Source of the DNA: Caryophanales bacterium UBA2450
GTDB taxonomy: Bacteria; Bacillota_I; Bacilli_A; RFN20; CAG-826
Assembly: GCA_002342545.1 (NCBI GenBank)
Contig: DDQE01000039.1
Coordinates: 1-25,947, forward strand
DNA length: 25,947 nucleotides
Direction: 5' to 3'
Below the pieces are notes generated by a model, which did no database searches, was not told where the DNA came from, and saw only the letters and a program-made list of their open reading frames with translations. The position numbers and the translations under genes are program-made. Each line of letters starts with the position of its first letter. Positions within the stretch are counted from its first letter, which is position 1. Positions 7,663-15,602 of the stretch are shown piece by piece.

Positions 7663-8817
7663 ATGGAATACAAGTTAGAAAAAGATGTTTTAACCATCTC
7701 CATTGAAGGTGAATTAAATTCCGTTAATTCGGAAAGTGTTGGCGAAGAGATTGACAAAATTATCAAGGATAAATCTTTTAAAAGTTTAGTTTTAGATTTT
7801 GATAAAGTCTCCTATATCTCTAGCGCTGGTCTAAGAATAATTCTTAAATTAAAACAACGTTACGATGATTTTTCTGTGATTAATGCTTCTTTAGAAGTAT
7901 ATGATGTTTTCCAAATGACTGGCTTTACTAGCATGATGTCTATTAAAAAAGCACTTAGAAAAATTGATTTAACAGGAGCAGAAATCATTGGTGACGGTTT
8001 CTTCTCTACAGTCTATAGATTAAACAAAGACACAATTGTTAAAGTTTTTAACCGAACAAGTGATCCTGAACAAATTGAAAGAGAACTTCGCTTAGCAAAA
8101 GAAGCGTTTGTATTGGGCGTTCCTACCGCGATTTCTTTTGATGTCGTTAAAGTAGGCGATAAGATGGGTGTTTGCTTTGAAATGCTTGACTGTATGTCTT
8201 TAAAGACTGCCTTATTGACTGATAAAAACAAATATAATGAATATCTAGAAAAGTATGCGGCATTATTAAAGAAAATCAACACAACAGAGTGTTTTAATCC
8301 TTTGATTCCTGATATTAAAGTAAATTCTTTAAAGAAAGTTGAAGCCATTAAGCCATATTTAGAAGAAAAATATTATTTAAAAGCTAAATCTTTAATGGAA
8401 TCTATACCAGAAAGAAAAACCTTTGTCCACGGAGATTGCCATTTTAAAAATATTATGATTCAAGGAGATGACCTTTTATTAATTGATATGGATACTTTAT
8501 CAGTTGGCCATCCAATCTTTGAACTAGCGGCAATTTACGCGCCTTATTGCGCCTTTAATGAAGATGATCCAGGTAATAGTGAGAAATTCTTCGGAATTAG
8601 TGATGAGGAAGGAAGAAAATTATATAACGAGACAATTAATCTTTATTTTGGTAAAGACGACCCAGTTATTAAAGACAAGATTAAAGTTGTTGCCTACATC
8701 CATATGGTGTGGTGGAATCGCGTTAATGAACCTAATAATAATGTGAGATTAGAAGGATGTAGAAGTCGTTTATACGCATTATTAGACAAAATTGACGACT
8801 TAGATATTGGTATTTAA
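7663..8817 (+). CDS. STAS domain fused to aminoglycoside-phosphotransferase-like kinase
   Basis: This 384-residue protein joins a STAS domain (1-97, YISSAGLR with candidate phosphoserine S54) to a kinase of the APH/choline-kinase fold (about 105-384). The kinase has a nucleotide loop (IGDGFFSTVYRL), catalytic HGDCHFKN (H256, D258, N263) and metal-binding D275/D277. The domain resembles the TIGR02172 kinase-like family. All catalytic residues are in place, so activity is plausible. The substrate could be a protein in this switch or a small molecule. The start lies 7 nt after the previous stop with no ribosome site. The fusion suggests a kinase tethered to, or gated by, the partner switch. Confidence 0.82.
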   Translation: MEYKLEKDVLTISIEGELNSVNSESVGEEIDKIIKDKSFKSLVLDFDKVSYISSAGLRIILKLKQRYDDFSVINASLEVYDVFQMTGFTSMMSIKKALRKIDLTGAEIIGDGFFSTVYRLNKDTIVKVFNRTSDPEQIERELRLAKEAFVLGVPTAISFDVVKVGDKMGVCFEMLDCMSLKTALLTDKNKYNEYLEKYAALLKKINTTECFNPLIPDIKVNSLKKVEAIKPYLEEKYYLKAKSLMESIPERKTFVHGDCHFKNIMIQGDDLLLIDMDTLSVGHPIFELAAIYAPYCAFNEDDPGNSEKFFGISDEEGRKLYNETINLYFGKDDPVIKDKIKVVAYIHMVWWNRVNEPNNNVRLEGCRSRLYALLDKIDDLDIGI

Positions 8818-8819
8818 TT

Positions 8820-10688
8820 ATGGCTATTAAAAAGGATAGAACTTATCAAGAAGCCTATTACGATAATGAAGCTGATGCCAATAAACAGATGTCCTATGTT
8901 AATGCGGCAGCTGGTGCATTAGCTATTGTTATTTGGCTTTTATATCTCACTAAGGTATTTACAATCCCTGATCATTTTTTTGTTTTTATTTGTGTTTTAT
9001 TCCCTGTGATTGCTGTATTAATGTTTATCCCACTTTTCTTTGTTAAAACTGACTATATAAGAAAACCTGGATATAAATATTTCATCCTATTTTCTCTTCT
9101 TGCAGTCATATGTGCATTAAACGTATCTATACCTAAACATAGCGTTTTATTCTGGCCATTTGCAATTTTAATCGCGAACCATTATTATAATCCGACAATC
9201 GGAAGAGTAATTTATGGTGTTTCTATAATTTTAATGCTGATTTGCATATATTTAGGAATGTTTTTCGGCGAATTTGATGAGAATTTATTTGGTGGCGGTG
9301 TAGTTTTACCAGATGGTTCAATCGGTACAGTTGAGACCTTTGAAGAGCGACTACAGCTATTAAGAGAACGAGTTGCTAGTGGAGATAATCGCTATCTAAA
9401 AGTATTACTATTCTATTATTTTCCAAGAGCAATGATCGTTTCATTGTTCTTTATGGTCTCTAACCTACTAAATAAGAGAACATATAAATTATTAGATAAA
9501 GAAATTAAAGTTCACGATGAGCAAGAAAAAGCCAAAACCGAACTTGGGGTTGCTAAAGAAATTCAGCTAAATACTTTGCCTGATGGCATCCTTGATTCTA
9601 AAGATGTTGAGATTGTTGGTGAACTAAAAGCCGCGAAAGAAGTTGGTGGCGATTTATATGATTATTTAGATATCGATGAAGATCATGTTGCCGCTTTAAT
9701 TGGTGACGTTTCTGGAAAAGGGGTACCAGCAGCGATGTTTATGATGAAAACCATTACTTCTTTTAGAGATTTCGCTTCTCCGAATAAAACCCCTTCTCAA
9801 ATATTAAAAGAAGTTAATGCTTCAATTCATATCGGCAATAAAAAGAGCATGTTTGTTACTTGTTTCCTAGCAATTTTAAATAAGAAGACAGGACACTTAG
9901 TGTACGCTAATGCTGGACATAATCCTCCAATTGTCGGCAGTAATCGTAATTATCGATATTTAAAATGTAATCCAGGATTCTTACTTGGCTGTTTTGATGA
10001 CGCTTTTATTAAGGATGAAGAAACATATTTAAAACCTGGTGAAAGCTTAACTTTATATACTGACGGTATTACCGAAGCTAGAAATGCCAGCGGTGATTTC
10101 TTTGGCGAAGAAAGATTATTAGAAGTTTTTAATAAGCGCGAATATACATGCACCATTGAACTTCATCATTCGATTAAAGATGAAATTGCCTCTTTTGTTA
10201 AAGATGCACCACAAAGTGATGATATCACTTTTGTTACTTTAAGATATCAAGGTGGTAAATATTCTTTTGAAGAGAAGTTCTACGACGCTAAAAAGGAAAA
10301 TGTTCAAAAGATGCTTGATCAGATTAGTCAATTTGGTGATAAACATCATTTCCCTGAAGATTTTAAAAATAAATTAGTAATTGTTGGTGATGAATTATTC
10401 TCTAACATTATTATTCATGGATATGAAAATAAGGGTGGAGACATTTATGTGCGTCTATTATTTAATAAAGATAAGAATGAATTTGTTTTAACAGTTATTG
10501 ATAGAGCTAAAGCATTTAATCAACTTGAAGTTAATAATCCTGAAGTTGGTAGTGACGCTAAGGCGCAATCTATCGGTGGATTAGGGATTATGATTGTTAA
10601 AAAGATCATGACTGAATATGCCTATGACAGGATTAATGATAAAAACATTTTAGTTCTTAAAAAGAGTTTTGATAAAATAACTGAATAA
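8820..10688 (+). CDS. membrane PP2C (SpoIIE-type) phosphatase with C-terminal GHKL ATPase domain
   Basis: This 622-residue protein has about six membrane helices (about 28-230), a linker helix, a PP2C/SpoIIE phosphatase (about 240-475) and a RsbW-like ATPase domain (about 485-620). The phosphatase shows GGDLYDY (D278) and GDVSGKG (D296), the metal-binding aspartates, then NAGHNPP and a late QSDDITFV. The ATPase has an N-box DELFSN (D524-N529) and GGLG at 586-589; its G1 box reads D561-R-A where DxG is usual. It should dephosphorylate the STAS proteins, while the ATPase domain may bind or phosphorylate them. Holding both opposing domains in one membrane chain is unlike the separate RsbU and RsbW. 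The membrane part may sense a signal. Confidence 0.85.
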   Translation: MAIKKDRTYQEAYYDNEADANKQMSYVNAAAGALAIVIWLLYLTKVFTIPDHFFVFICVLFPVIAVLMFIPLFFVKTDYIRKPGYKYFILFSLLAVICALNVSIPKHSVLFWPFAILIANHYYNPTIGRVIYGVSIILMLICIYLGMFFGEFDENLFGGGVVLPDGSIGTVETFEERLQLLRERVASGDNRYLKVLLFYYFPRAMIVSLFFMVSNLLNKRTYKLLDKEIKVHDEQEKAKTELGVAKEIQLNTLPDGILDSKDVEIVGELKAAKEVGGDLYDYLDIDEDHVAALIGDVSGKGVPAAMFMMKTITSFRDFASPNKTPSQILKEVNASIHIGNKKSMFVTCFLAILNKKTGHLVYANAGHNPPIVGSNRNYRYLKCNPGFLLGCFDDAFIKDEETYLKPGESLTLYTDGITEARNASGDFFGEERLLEVFNKREYTCTIELHHSIKDEIASFVKDAPQSDDITFVTLRYQGGKYSFEEKFYDAKKENVQKMLDQISQFGDKHHFPEDFKNKLVIVGDELFSNIIIHGYENKGGDIYVRLLFNKDKNEFVLTVIDRAKAFNQLEVNNPEVGSDAKAQSIGGLGIMIVKKIMTEYAYDRINDKNILVLKKSFDKITE

Positions 10689-10690
10689 TT

Positions 10691-11623
10691 ATGGAAGAAG
10701 TAGTTAGAAAGAAAAATGCAGCCTATTATATTGCTTTTATAAGCGGTATTTTAGCTATCGTCTTTTGTTTTACTAGCATTGGTCTATCAGTAAGTGATAA
10801 CTTTGTAGCTTTATATACTTTGTTTATAGCCATTGTGCTGCTTGGAGTTAATCGTATAGGGCTTCACTTAAGTAATCATTTTAATAAATACTTGTTCGAA
10901 AATATCTTTGTCACATGTTTTATCTTTGTAATCGCTTTACTTGTAAGCTTAACAAAATATGGCATATATTTCCTAACATCTGCGTTATTTAGCTACTGTT
11001 TAACTATTATTGGCTCTAGAATCCTTATATTAAAAGAAGATCACTCAACACAATCGATTGTATTTAATGTCTTGTGCATTATTCTCTCATTCTTGATGTC
11101 TTTTGTGTTCTTCTTTCCTGCAATATACGCTAAACACGCTACATCAGTTAGCAATTCAAACTTCATTGTTATGTGCTTTAGCATCATCATTATCGTCTCT
11201 AGTAGTAAGAACCTTATTTTCCCTTATTATCATTTTCTTAAACTTAATGTAGTCTCTAGGATCATTAAAAAATCATTAGTGAATGAGATTTTGATGATTT
11301 TGATTATCTTGATTATTCTTTGTTCTGTGTATTTTACAGTGGTAGAACCAAATATTACTAGTTATGTCGATTCATTATGGTATTCATTCTCCGTTATTAC
11401 TACGATTGGATTTGGTGATGTTTCTGTTGTGACTACATTTGGAAGAATCTTATCAGTAATTCTTGGAATTTGTGGCATTGTGGTTGTTGCTTTGGTGACT
11501 TCTTTTATAGTTAATTTCTATAACGAGATGAACAAAAGAAGAGAAGATGCGACTCTTGAAAGAATTCTTGATGAAGAAAAGAAACTCAGGGAAACTATTG
11601 AAGAGGAAAAAAAGAAAAAATAG
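10691..11623 (+). CDS. 8-TM potassium-type ion channel
   Basis: This 310-residue protein has a canonical pore: TTIGFGD at T237-D243, flanked by helices at about 194-216 and 246-272. Six more hydrophobic segments precede it (roughly 12-32, 37-54, 69-87, 92-108, 121-146 and 154-170). That gives about eight helices rather than the six of a Kv channel, and no arginine-rich S4 is visible. The tail is a charged, lysine/glutamate-rich helix, possibly a coiled coil. The start is 2 nt after the phosphatase stop, so it is the last gene of the operon. K+ selectivity is inferred from the filter. A close paralogue lies at 20913-21830. Confidence 0.82.
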   Translation: MEEVVRKKNAAYYIAFISGILAIVFCFTSIGLSVSDNFVALYTLFIAIVLLGVNRIGLHLSNHFNKYLFENIFVTCFIFVIALLVSLTKYGIYFLTSALFSYCLTIIGSRILILKEDHSTQSIVFNVLCIILSFLMSFVFFFPAIYAKHATSVSNSNFIVMCFSIIIIVSSSKNLIFPYYHFLKLNVVSRIIKKSLVNEILMILIILIILCSVYFTVVEPNITSYVDSLWYSFSVITTIGFGDVSVVTTFGRILSVILGICGIVVVALVTSFIVNFYNEMNKRREDATLERILDEEKKLRETIEEEKKKK

Positions 11624-11630
11624 CGAAATT

Positions 11631-11639
11631 TGCTATAAT
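11631..11639 (+). promoter_or_regulatory. extended -10 just after the channel gene
   Basis: TGCTATAAT at 11631-11639 matches the extended -10 consensus exactly. No good -35 is visible in the A-rich tail of the channel gene. It would begin a transcript near 11646, leaving a leader of about 230 nt before the next gene. Confidence 0.45.
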
Positions 11640-11878
11640 TCTTGCTCAAATTTAACATTTAATTTGTAAATTTTATAATTAAAATATGAAGAAGTAAGTT
11701 GGCATAGTGACCGATTAAATAGAGAGATGTGTGTCAAATTATACTGGCATTATGGTCTTGCTTTTTTTTGGACGAGAATAGCGTTCACGATTGGTCAGCC
11801 GCTATATCAAATGCTTTATTTTTTAGACTATGTCTTGTAATACAAAAGTAACTTAAATTATGTTAAAGTATTAATGCT
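11640..11878 (+). other. intergenic leader with inverted repeats and a T8 run
   Basis: No ORF of note lies here. ATAGCG (11778-11783) pairs with CGCTAT (11800-11805). AAGAAGTAAG (11689-11698) can pair with CTTGCTTTTT (11757-11766), with two G-T pairs, just ahead of or within a T8 run (11762-11769). A structured leader, an attenuator or a small RNA are all possible. I recognise no known riboswitch. Confidence 0.3.
11861..11869 (+). promoter_or_regulatory. extended -10 nine nt before a glycosyltransferase start
   Basis: TGTTAAAGT (11861-11869) fits the extended -10 pattern TGnTAnnnT. It ends 9 nt before the ATG at 11879, so the transcript would be nearly leaderless. No ribosome site precedes the ATG. 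Confidence 0.4.
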
Positions 11879-12877
11879 ATGAATAAACCATTCTTCTCAT
11901 TTCTTGTTCCTAATTACGGCTATAACAAATTTATATTTGACTGTTTTGATTCTTTGGTCAATCAAAAAACTTCAAAAGATTTTGATTATGAAATTTTGGT
12001 TTGTGATCAAAGTGATTTAGATGTTTTTGATAAAATCAAAAAAGACACTAAAGAGAAATATGGTGATCGAATTAGATTTGTTCACAACGATATTAAAGGG
12101 GTATTAAGAGCAAGGCACACTTTAGTTAGAGAAGCAAAGGGTGAATATTGTATTTTTGTTGATAGCGATGATTTCGTTGATAATGATTATTTATTTGTAA
12201 TTTATGAGAATTTAAAAAAACACAATTTCCCAGATATCTTAATTCATAACTTTATTAAATGTGATGAAAGCGGTAAGGATGATCCAAATTTATACACTCC
12301 TTTTATTTGCGATGAAAAATATTTAATGGATTTCTTTATTTATTCTAACTTTTTTAATGAAGTAGTCCGTAAAGCATTTAAAAGAAGCCTATACGAAATA
12401 GATGAAAAAGTAGATATGGAATCAGTAATTTGTGATGATTGGCTTTTATCCTTCCCGTTAATGATGAAGGCTAAATCTGTTATCTATGTTCCTGAGATTC
12501 AAAAGTATCATTATCGAATGAATTCCAATTCGCTTACTCACACTGTAAAATTTGAAAGAGCTATGAAAAACCTTGCAGTTCATGACCAATATTTGTCAAA
12601 ACTGGCTCCAAATAATCTTCAAAAGAAAATCTTTGATTCTCAGATTGCTATGACGTATGTCGCTCTTGGCGATATGTTAATTAGAGATAAGACTTTAACC
12701 TCCAAACAATTTAAGGAATTTTGTAATAACGCTAGAGATCACTTCTATGATATTGATATTAATGACACCGAATTATATGAGATGAGTAAGAATCACAAAA
12801 CAATTTATAAGCTTTTGAAAAATAATTCTTATTGGCGTCTTAAATGGATTTTTAGAATCAGAAAACTATTACATTAA
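11879..12877 (+). CDS. family-2 glycosyltransferase
   Basis: This 332-residue protein starts with FFSFLVPNYGYNKFIFDC, the opening strand and helix of a GT-A fold, and carries the sugar-nucleotide and metal motif VDSDD at 94-98. These enzymes move a sugar from a nucleotide donor to a growing glycan at the cytoplasmic face of the membrane. The C-terminal part (about 230-332) is basic, with aromatic residues, and may contact the membrane. It stands alone between a possible leader and a terminator (12884-12906), so it forms its own transcription unit at the head of the surface-polysaccharide region. Donor and acceptor are not predictable. Confidence 0.85.
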   Translation: MNKPFFSFLVPNYGYNKFIFDCFDSLVNQKTSKDFDYEILVCDQSDLDVFDKIKKDTKEKYGDRIRFVHNDIKGVLRARHTLVREAKGEYCIFVDSDDFVDNDYLFVIYENLKKHNFPDILIHNFIKCDESGKDDPNLYTPFICDEKYLMDFFIYSNFFNEVVRKAFKRSLYEIDEKVDMESVICDDWLLSFPLMMKAKSVIYVPEIQKYHYRMNSNSLTHTVKFERAMKNLAVHDQYLSKLAPNNLQKKIFDSQIAMTYVALGDMLIRDKTLTSKQFKEFCNNARDHFYDIDINDTELYEMSKNHKTIYKLLKNNSYWRLKWIFRIRKLLH

Positions 12878-12883
12878 AGGAAG

Positions 12884-12906
12884 CAGCCCACTTTGTGGGT
12901 TTTTTC
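12884..12906 (+). terminator. intrinsic terminator after the first glycosyltransferase
   Basis: CCCAC (12887-12891) pairs with GTGGG (12895-12899) around TTT, and a T run follows from 12900. The arms can extend by one or two weaker pairs. Confidence 0.85.
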
Positions 12907-12919
12907 TTTTATGAAATAG

Positions 12920-12928
12920 TGGTAGGAT
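12920..12928 (+). promoter_or_regulatory. extended -10 of the rhamnose operon
   Basis: TGGTAGGAT (12920-12928) fits TGnTAnnnT and lies 12 nt before the ATG at 12941. A transcript starting near 12935 would have only about 6 nt of leader. No ribosome site and no convincing -35 are seen. Confidence 0.4.
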
Positions 12929-12940
12929 TATCATAGTGAT

Positions 12941-13852
12941 ATGAAAATTCAAATCCTATTATCAACATATAACGGAGAGAAATATCTTAAAGAACAATTA
13001 GATAGTTTGTATTCCCTTGACAACATCGAGGATATTTCGATTTTAGTTCGAGATGACGGCTCTAAAGATAAAACTCAAGAGATTCTTTTAGAATATCAAA
13101 ACGAACATCAGAATTTTTCTTGGTATCAAGGGGAAAATAAAGGCCCTGCTAGAAGTTTCTGGGAACTTTTAAATAAGGCTAAAGGAGCGGATTATTACGC
13201 TTTTTGCGATCAAGATGATGTTTGGGAAAAAGATAAATTAGTGGTAGCGATTGATGCTCTAGAGAAATTAGATAAAACTAAACCGCTATTGTATATGGGC
13301 GATGTTCATGTCGTTGATGGAGAACTTAAACATAAAGCAAACGGATTCGTTGATGTTAATGTCCCTATTAATTACCCTTGCTCTTTATCAAATTCAGTTT
13401 GTCCAGGATGTACCTTTGTTTTTAATGAATTAGCTAGAAAGTTAGCCACTAAGTTCGACGCCGAAGAATATATTGATCATCACGATTGGACTTTATATAA
13501 GATTGTTGTTTGCTTTGGCTCTGCTATTTTAGATAAAACTACACATATGCATTATCGTCAACACGAAAATAATGTTATTGGCGCCAAAACCAAATTTGGT
13601 AAATACTGGGACATGATTTTCAAAAAACCAAAAGATCCTAGATTTATTCATCAAAGATTAAGAAATGCATTAGCATTAGAAAAGTATTATGGAGAAATGA
13701 TGAGTGAAGAAAATAAATATTTAACTCATTTAATAGCCCACTACACCGAAGATAAAAAGATAAAGAAAGCTCTTTTAAAAGAAAAGAGATTTAAATATTC
13801 AAAAATGCAATTCGCATATTTTAAATATCTTGTGAGGATTAACAAATTATGA
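12941..13852 (+). CDS. family-2 glycosyltransferase, rhamnosyltransferase-like
   Basis: This 303-residue protein begins MKIQILLSTYNGEKYLKEQL, the typical start of a family-2 enzyme of the bacterial rhamnosyltransferase type. It has RDDGS (37-41) for the nucleotide and the DxD-like DQDD at 90-93. It is the first gene of a run to 18886 that includes the four dTDP-rhamnose genes, making L-rhamnose the most likely donor; this is inference from context. Its TGA stop overlaps the ATG of the next gene as ATGA, a sign of translational coupling. Translation may start on a near-leaderless mRNA. Confidence 0.85.
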   Translation: MKIQILLSTYNGEKYLKEQLDSLYSLDNIEDISILVRDDGSKDKTQEILLEYQNEHQNFSWYQGENKGPARSFWELLNKAKGADYYAFCDQDDVWEKDKLVVAIDALEKLDKTKPLLYMGDVHVVDGELKHKANGFVDVNVPINYPCSLSNSVCPGCTFVFNELARKLATKFDAEEYIDHHDWTLYKIVVCFGSAILDKTTHMHYRQHENNVIGAKTKFGKYWDMIFKKPKDPRFIHQRLRNALALEKYYGEMMSEENKYLTHLIAHYTEDKKIKKALLKEKRFKYSKMQFAYFKYLVRINKL

Positions 13853-14709
13853 TGAGTGTGGATATTGTTTGTCCGATTTATAAAAACTATGAGCAATTAA
13901 TAAGGCTATACGATGCTTTAAGTAAGCAAGTAGATGTTAAGATTAATCGATTTGTTTTTCCTATGACCATTTCTGAAGATGAAGAAATAGACAATAAAAT
14001 TCGACAATTTATCAAAGATAAAAACATTACCAGTTTTGAAGTTACTAAAGAAGAATTTTCTCATTCATTAACAAGAGAAAAGGCAATTAAAGAATATTGT
14101 AAGAGCGACATAGTTATTCTTTGCTCTCAAGATGTTGTTTTCTTTGACGAACACGCTGTTAGTAAATTGGCCTCATCAATTAATGAGAAAGTTATATATG
14201 CTTATGGTAGACAAATCTGTCAAAATCATTCAATTGAAAGATACATTCGTAAAAAGAATTACCCAAAAGAAAGTTATATCGTTTCTAAAAATGATATTGA
14301 TAGAATGCAGTTGATGGCGTTTTTTGCTAGTGATGCATTTTCTTGTATTTCAAGAAAACATTTCTTAGAATTAAATGGCTATCAAGGTTATAACGTCATG
14401 TTTGCGGAAGATATGCTTTATTCCAAATTCGTTTTAGATGCGGGATATAAAAAAGCATATGTTAGTGAGGCAGTTGTTGCCCACTCACACAAATATAAAC
14501 TCAAGGAGTTATTTAGACGTTATTATGAAACTGGTAAGTTCCATAAAGAGATTGGACTGTTCAATCAATATAAAAGTACTGATTCAGGCTTAAAATTAGC
14601 AGTTTATGTCTTAGGACAAGCATTAATACACTTTAATATCCCAGTTTTATTTAGATGGCTTCCTGATATGGCCGCTAGATACTTAGGAATGAAGAAAGGA
14701 AAGAAATAA
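13849..14709 (+). CDS. glycosyltransferase family 2-like protein
   Basis: This 286-residue protein begins with VDIVCPIYKNYEQLIRLYDAL and keeps the GT-A outline, with CSQDVVFFDE (about 92-101) in the place of the DxD motif. That segment reads SQDV instead of DxD, as in several rhamnosyltransferase-like proteins. A later FAEDMLYSKFVLDAGYKKAYV segment, near the middle, holds the likely catalytic acid. It overlaps the previous gene by 4 nt; ATG codons at 13849 and 13852 are both possible starts. It lies 1 nt before rfbA. A role in adding a sugar to the rhamnose glycan is likely, with the exact linkage unknown. Confidence 0.78.
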   Translation: MMSVDIVCPIYKNYEQLIRLYDALSKQVDVKINRFVFPMTISEDEEIDNKIRQFIKDKNITSFEVTKEEFSHSLTREKAIKEYCKSDIVILCSQDVVFFDEHAVSKLASSINEKVIYAYGRQICQNHSIERYIRKKNYPKESYIVSKNDIDRMQLMAFFASDAFSCISRKHFLELNGYQGYNVMFAEDMLYSKFVLDAGYKKAYVSEAVVAHSHKYKLKELFRRYYETGKFHKEIGLFNQYKSTDSGLKLAVYVLGQALIHFNIPVLFRWLPDMAARYLGMKKGKK

Positions 14710-14710
14710 C

Positions 14711-15601
14711 ATGAAAGGTATTATTTTAGCAGGTGGTAGTGGTACTAGACTTTATCCACTCACTAGAGTCACTAGTAAACAATTACTTCCAATTTATGAC
14801 AAACCAATGATTTATTATCCTCTTAGCATTTTAATGCTAGCGGGTATAAGAGATATTTTGATTATCTCTACTCCAGAAGATACTCCAAAATTTGAAGCTT
14901 TACTCGGAAAAGGTGAATCAATGGGTGTCAACCTATCTTATGTTGTTCAACCTTCTCCAGACGGACTTGCTCAAGCCTTCTTATTAGGTGAGGAATTTAT
15001 CGGAGATGATGCTTGTGCAATGATTCTTGGCGATAATATTTTCTACGGTAACGGACTCAAAACTAAATTAAAAGCATCTGTTGAAAGAGCAGAAAAAGAA
15101 GGCCTTGCTACTGTTTTTGGCTATTATGTTAACGATCCAGAAAGATTCGGTGTTGTCGAATTTGATGAACATAATAACCCAACTAAAATCGTTGAAAAAC
15201 CTAAAGAACCAAAGAGCAATTACGCAGTTACTGGTTTATATTTCTACCCTAAAGGTGTCTCTAATATGGCTAAAAAAGTTAAGCCAAGCGCTAGAGGTGA
15301 ATTAGAAATTACTGACTTAAATGTTATGTATTTAGAAGCTCATAAATTATCTGTGGAATTAATTGGTAGAGGTGTCACTTGGTTAGATACCGGAACTCAT
15401 GAGTCTTTAGTGGAAGCTTCAATATTCGTGAAGACTATCGAAGATAAAATGGGTTTAAAGATTTCTTGTCCTGAAGAAATTGCCTACACAAATGGTTGGA
15501 TTTCCAAAGAAAAATTATTAGAAATTGGTAATACAATGGCAAAAAATCAATATGGACAACATTTATTAAATGTTGCAAGTGGAAAAGTGAAGTTATTATA
15601 G
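14711..15601 (+). CDS. rfbA: glucose-1-phosphate thymidylyltransferase
   Basis: This 296-residue protein is the first enzyme of dTDP-L-rhamnose synthesis, joining dTTP and glucose-1-phosphate to give dTDP-glucose and pyrophosphate. It begins MKGIILAGGSGTRLYPLTR, with the nucleotide-binding GGSGTR at 8-13. It continues with KQLLPIYDKPMIYYPLS, GDNIFYG and WLDTGTHESL, all hallmarks of RmlA. The length matches the family. AAAGGAAA just before the ATG is a good ribosome site, one of few strong ones in this operon. It is followed directly by rfbC (1-nt gap). The assignment is secure. Confidence 0.96.
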   Translation: MKGIILAGGSGTRLYPLTRVTSKQLLPIYDKPMIYYPLSILMLAGIRDILIISTPEDTPKFEALLGKGESMGVNLSYVVQPSPDGLAQAFLLGEEFIGDDACAMILGDNIFYGNGLKTKLKASVERAEKEGLATVFGYYVNDPERFGVVEFDEHNNPTKIVEKPKEPKSNYAVTGLYFYPKGVSNMAKKVKPSARGELEITDLNVMYLEAHKLSVELIGRGVTWLDTGTHESLVEASIFVKTIEDKMGLKISCPEEIAYTNGWISKEKLLEIGNTMAKNQYGQHLLNVASGKVKLL

Positions 15602-15602
15602 T

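Noticed and set aside
8013..8348. 111-codon minus-strand ORF
   Set aside because: It is antisense to the STAS-kinase fusion, whose reading frame carries clear catalytic motifs; the reverse product has none.
8558..8746. 62-codon plus-strand ORF in another frame
   Set aside because: It sits inside the C-terminal part of the kinase gene in a shifted frame, with no ribosome site.
7663..8817. Aminoglycoside resistance enzyme
   Set aside because: The kinase fold is shared, but the STAS fusion and operon context point to a regulatory or unknown substrate; resistance is not supported.
11640..11878. c-di-GMP or other known riboswitch before the polysaccharide genes
   Set aside because: I find none of the conserved riboswitch cores in this leader; only generic inverted repeats are seen.
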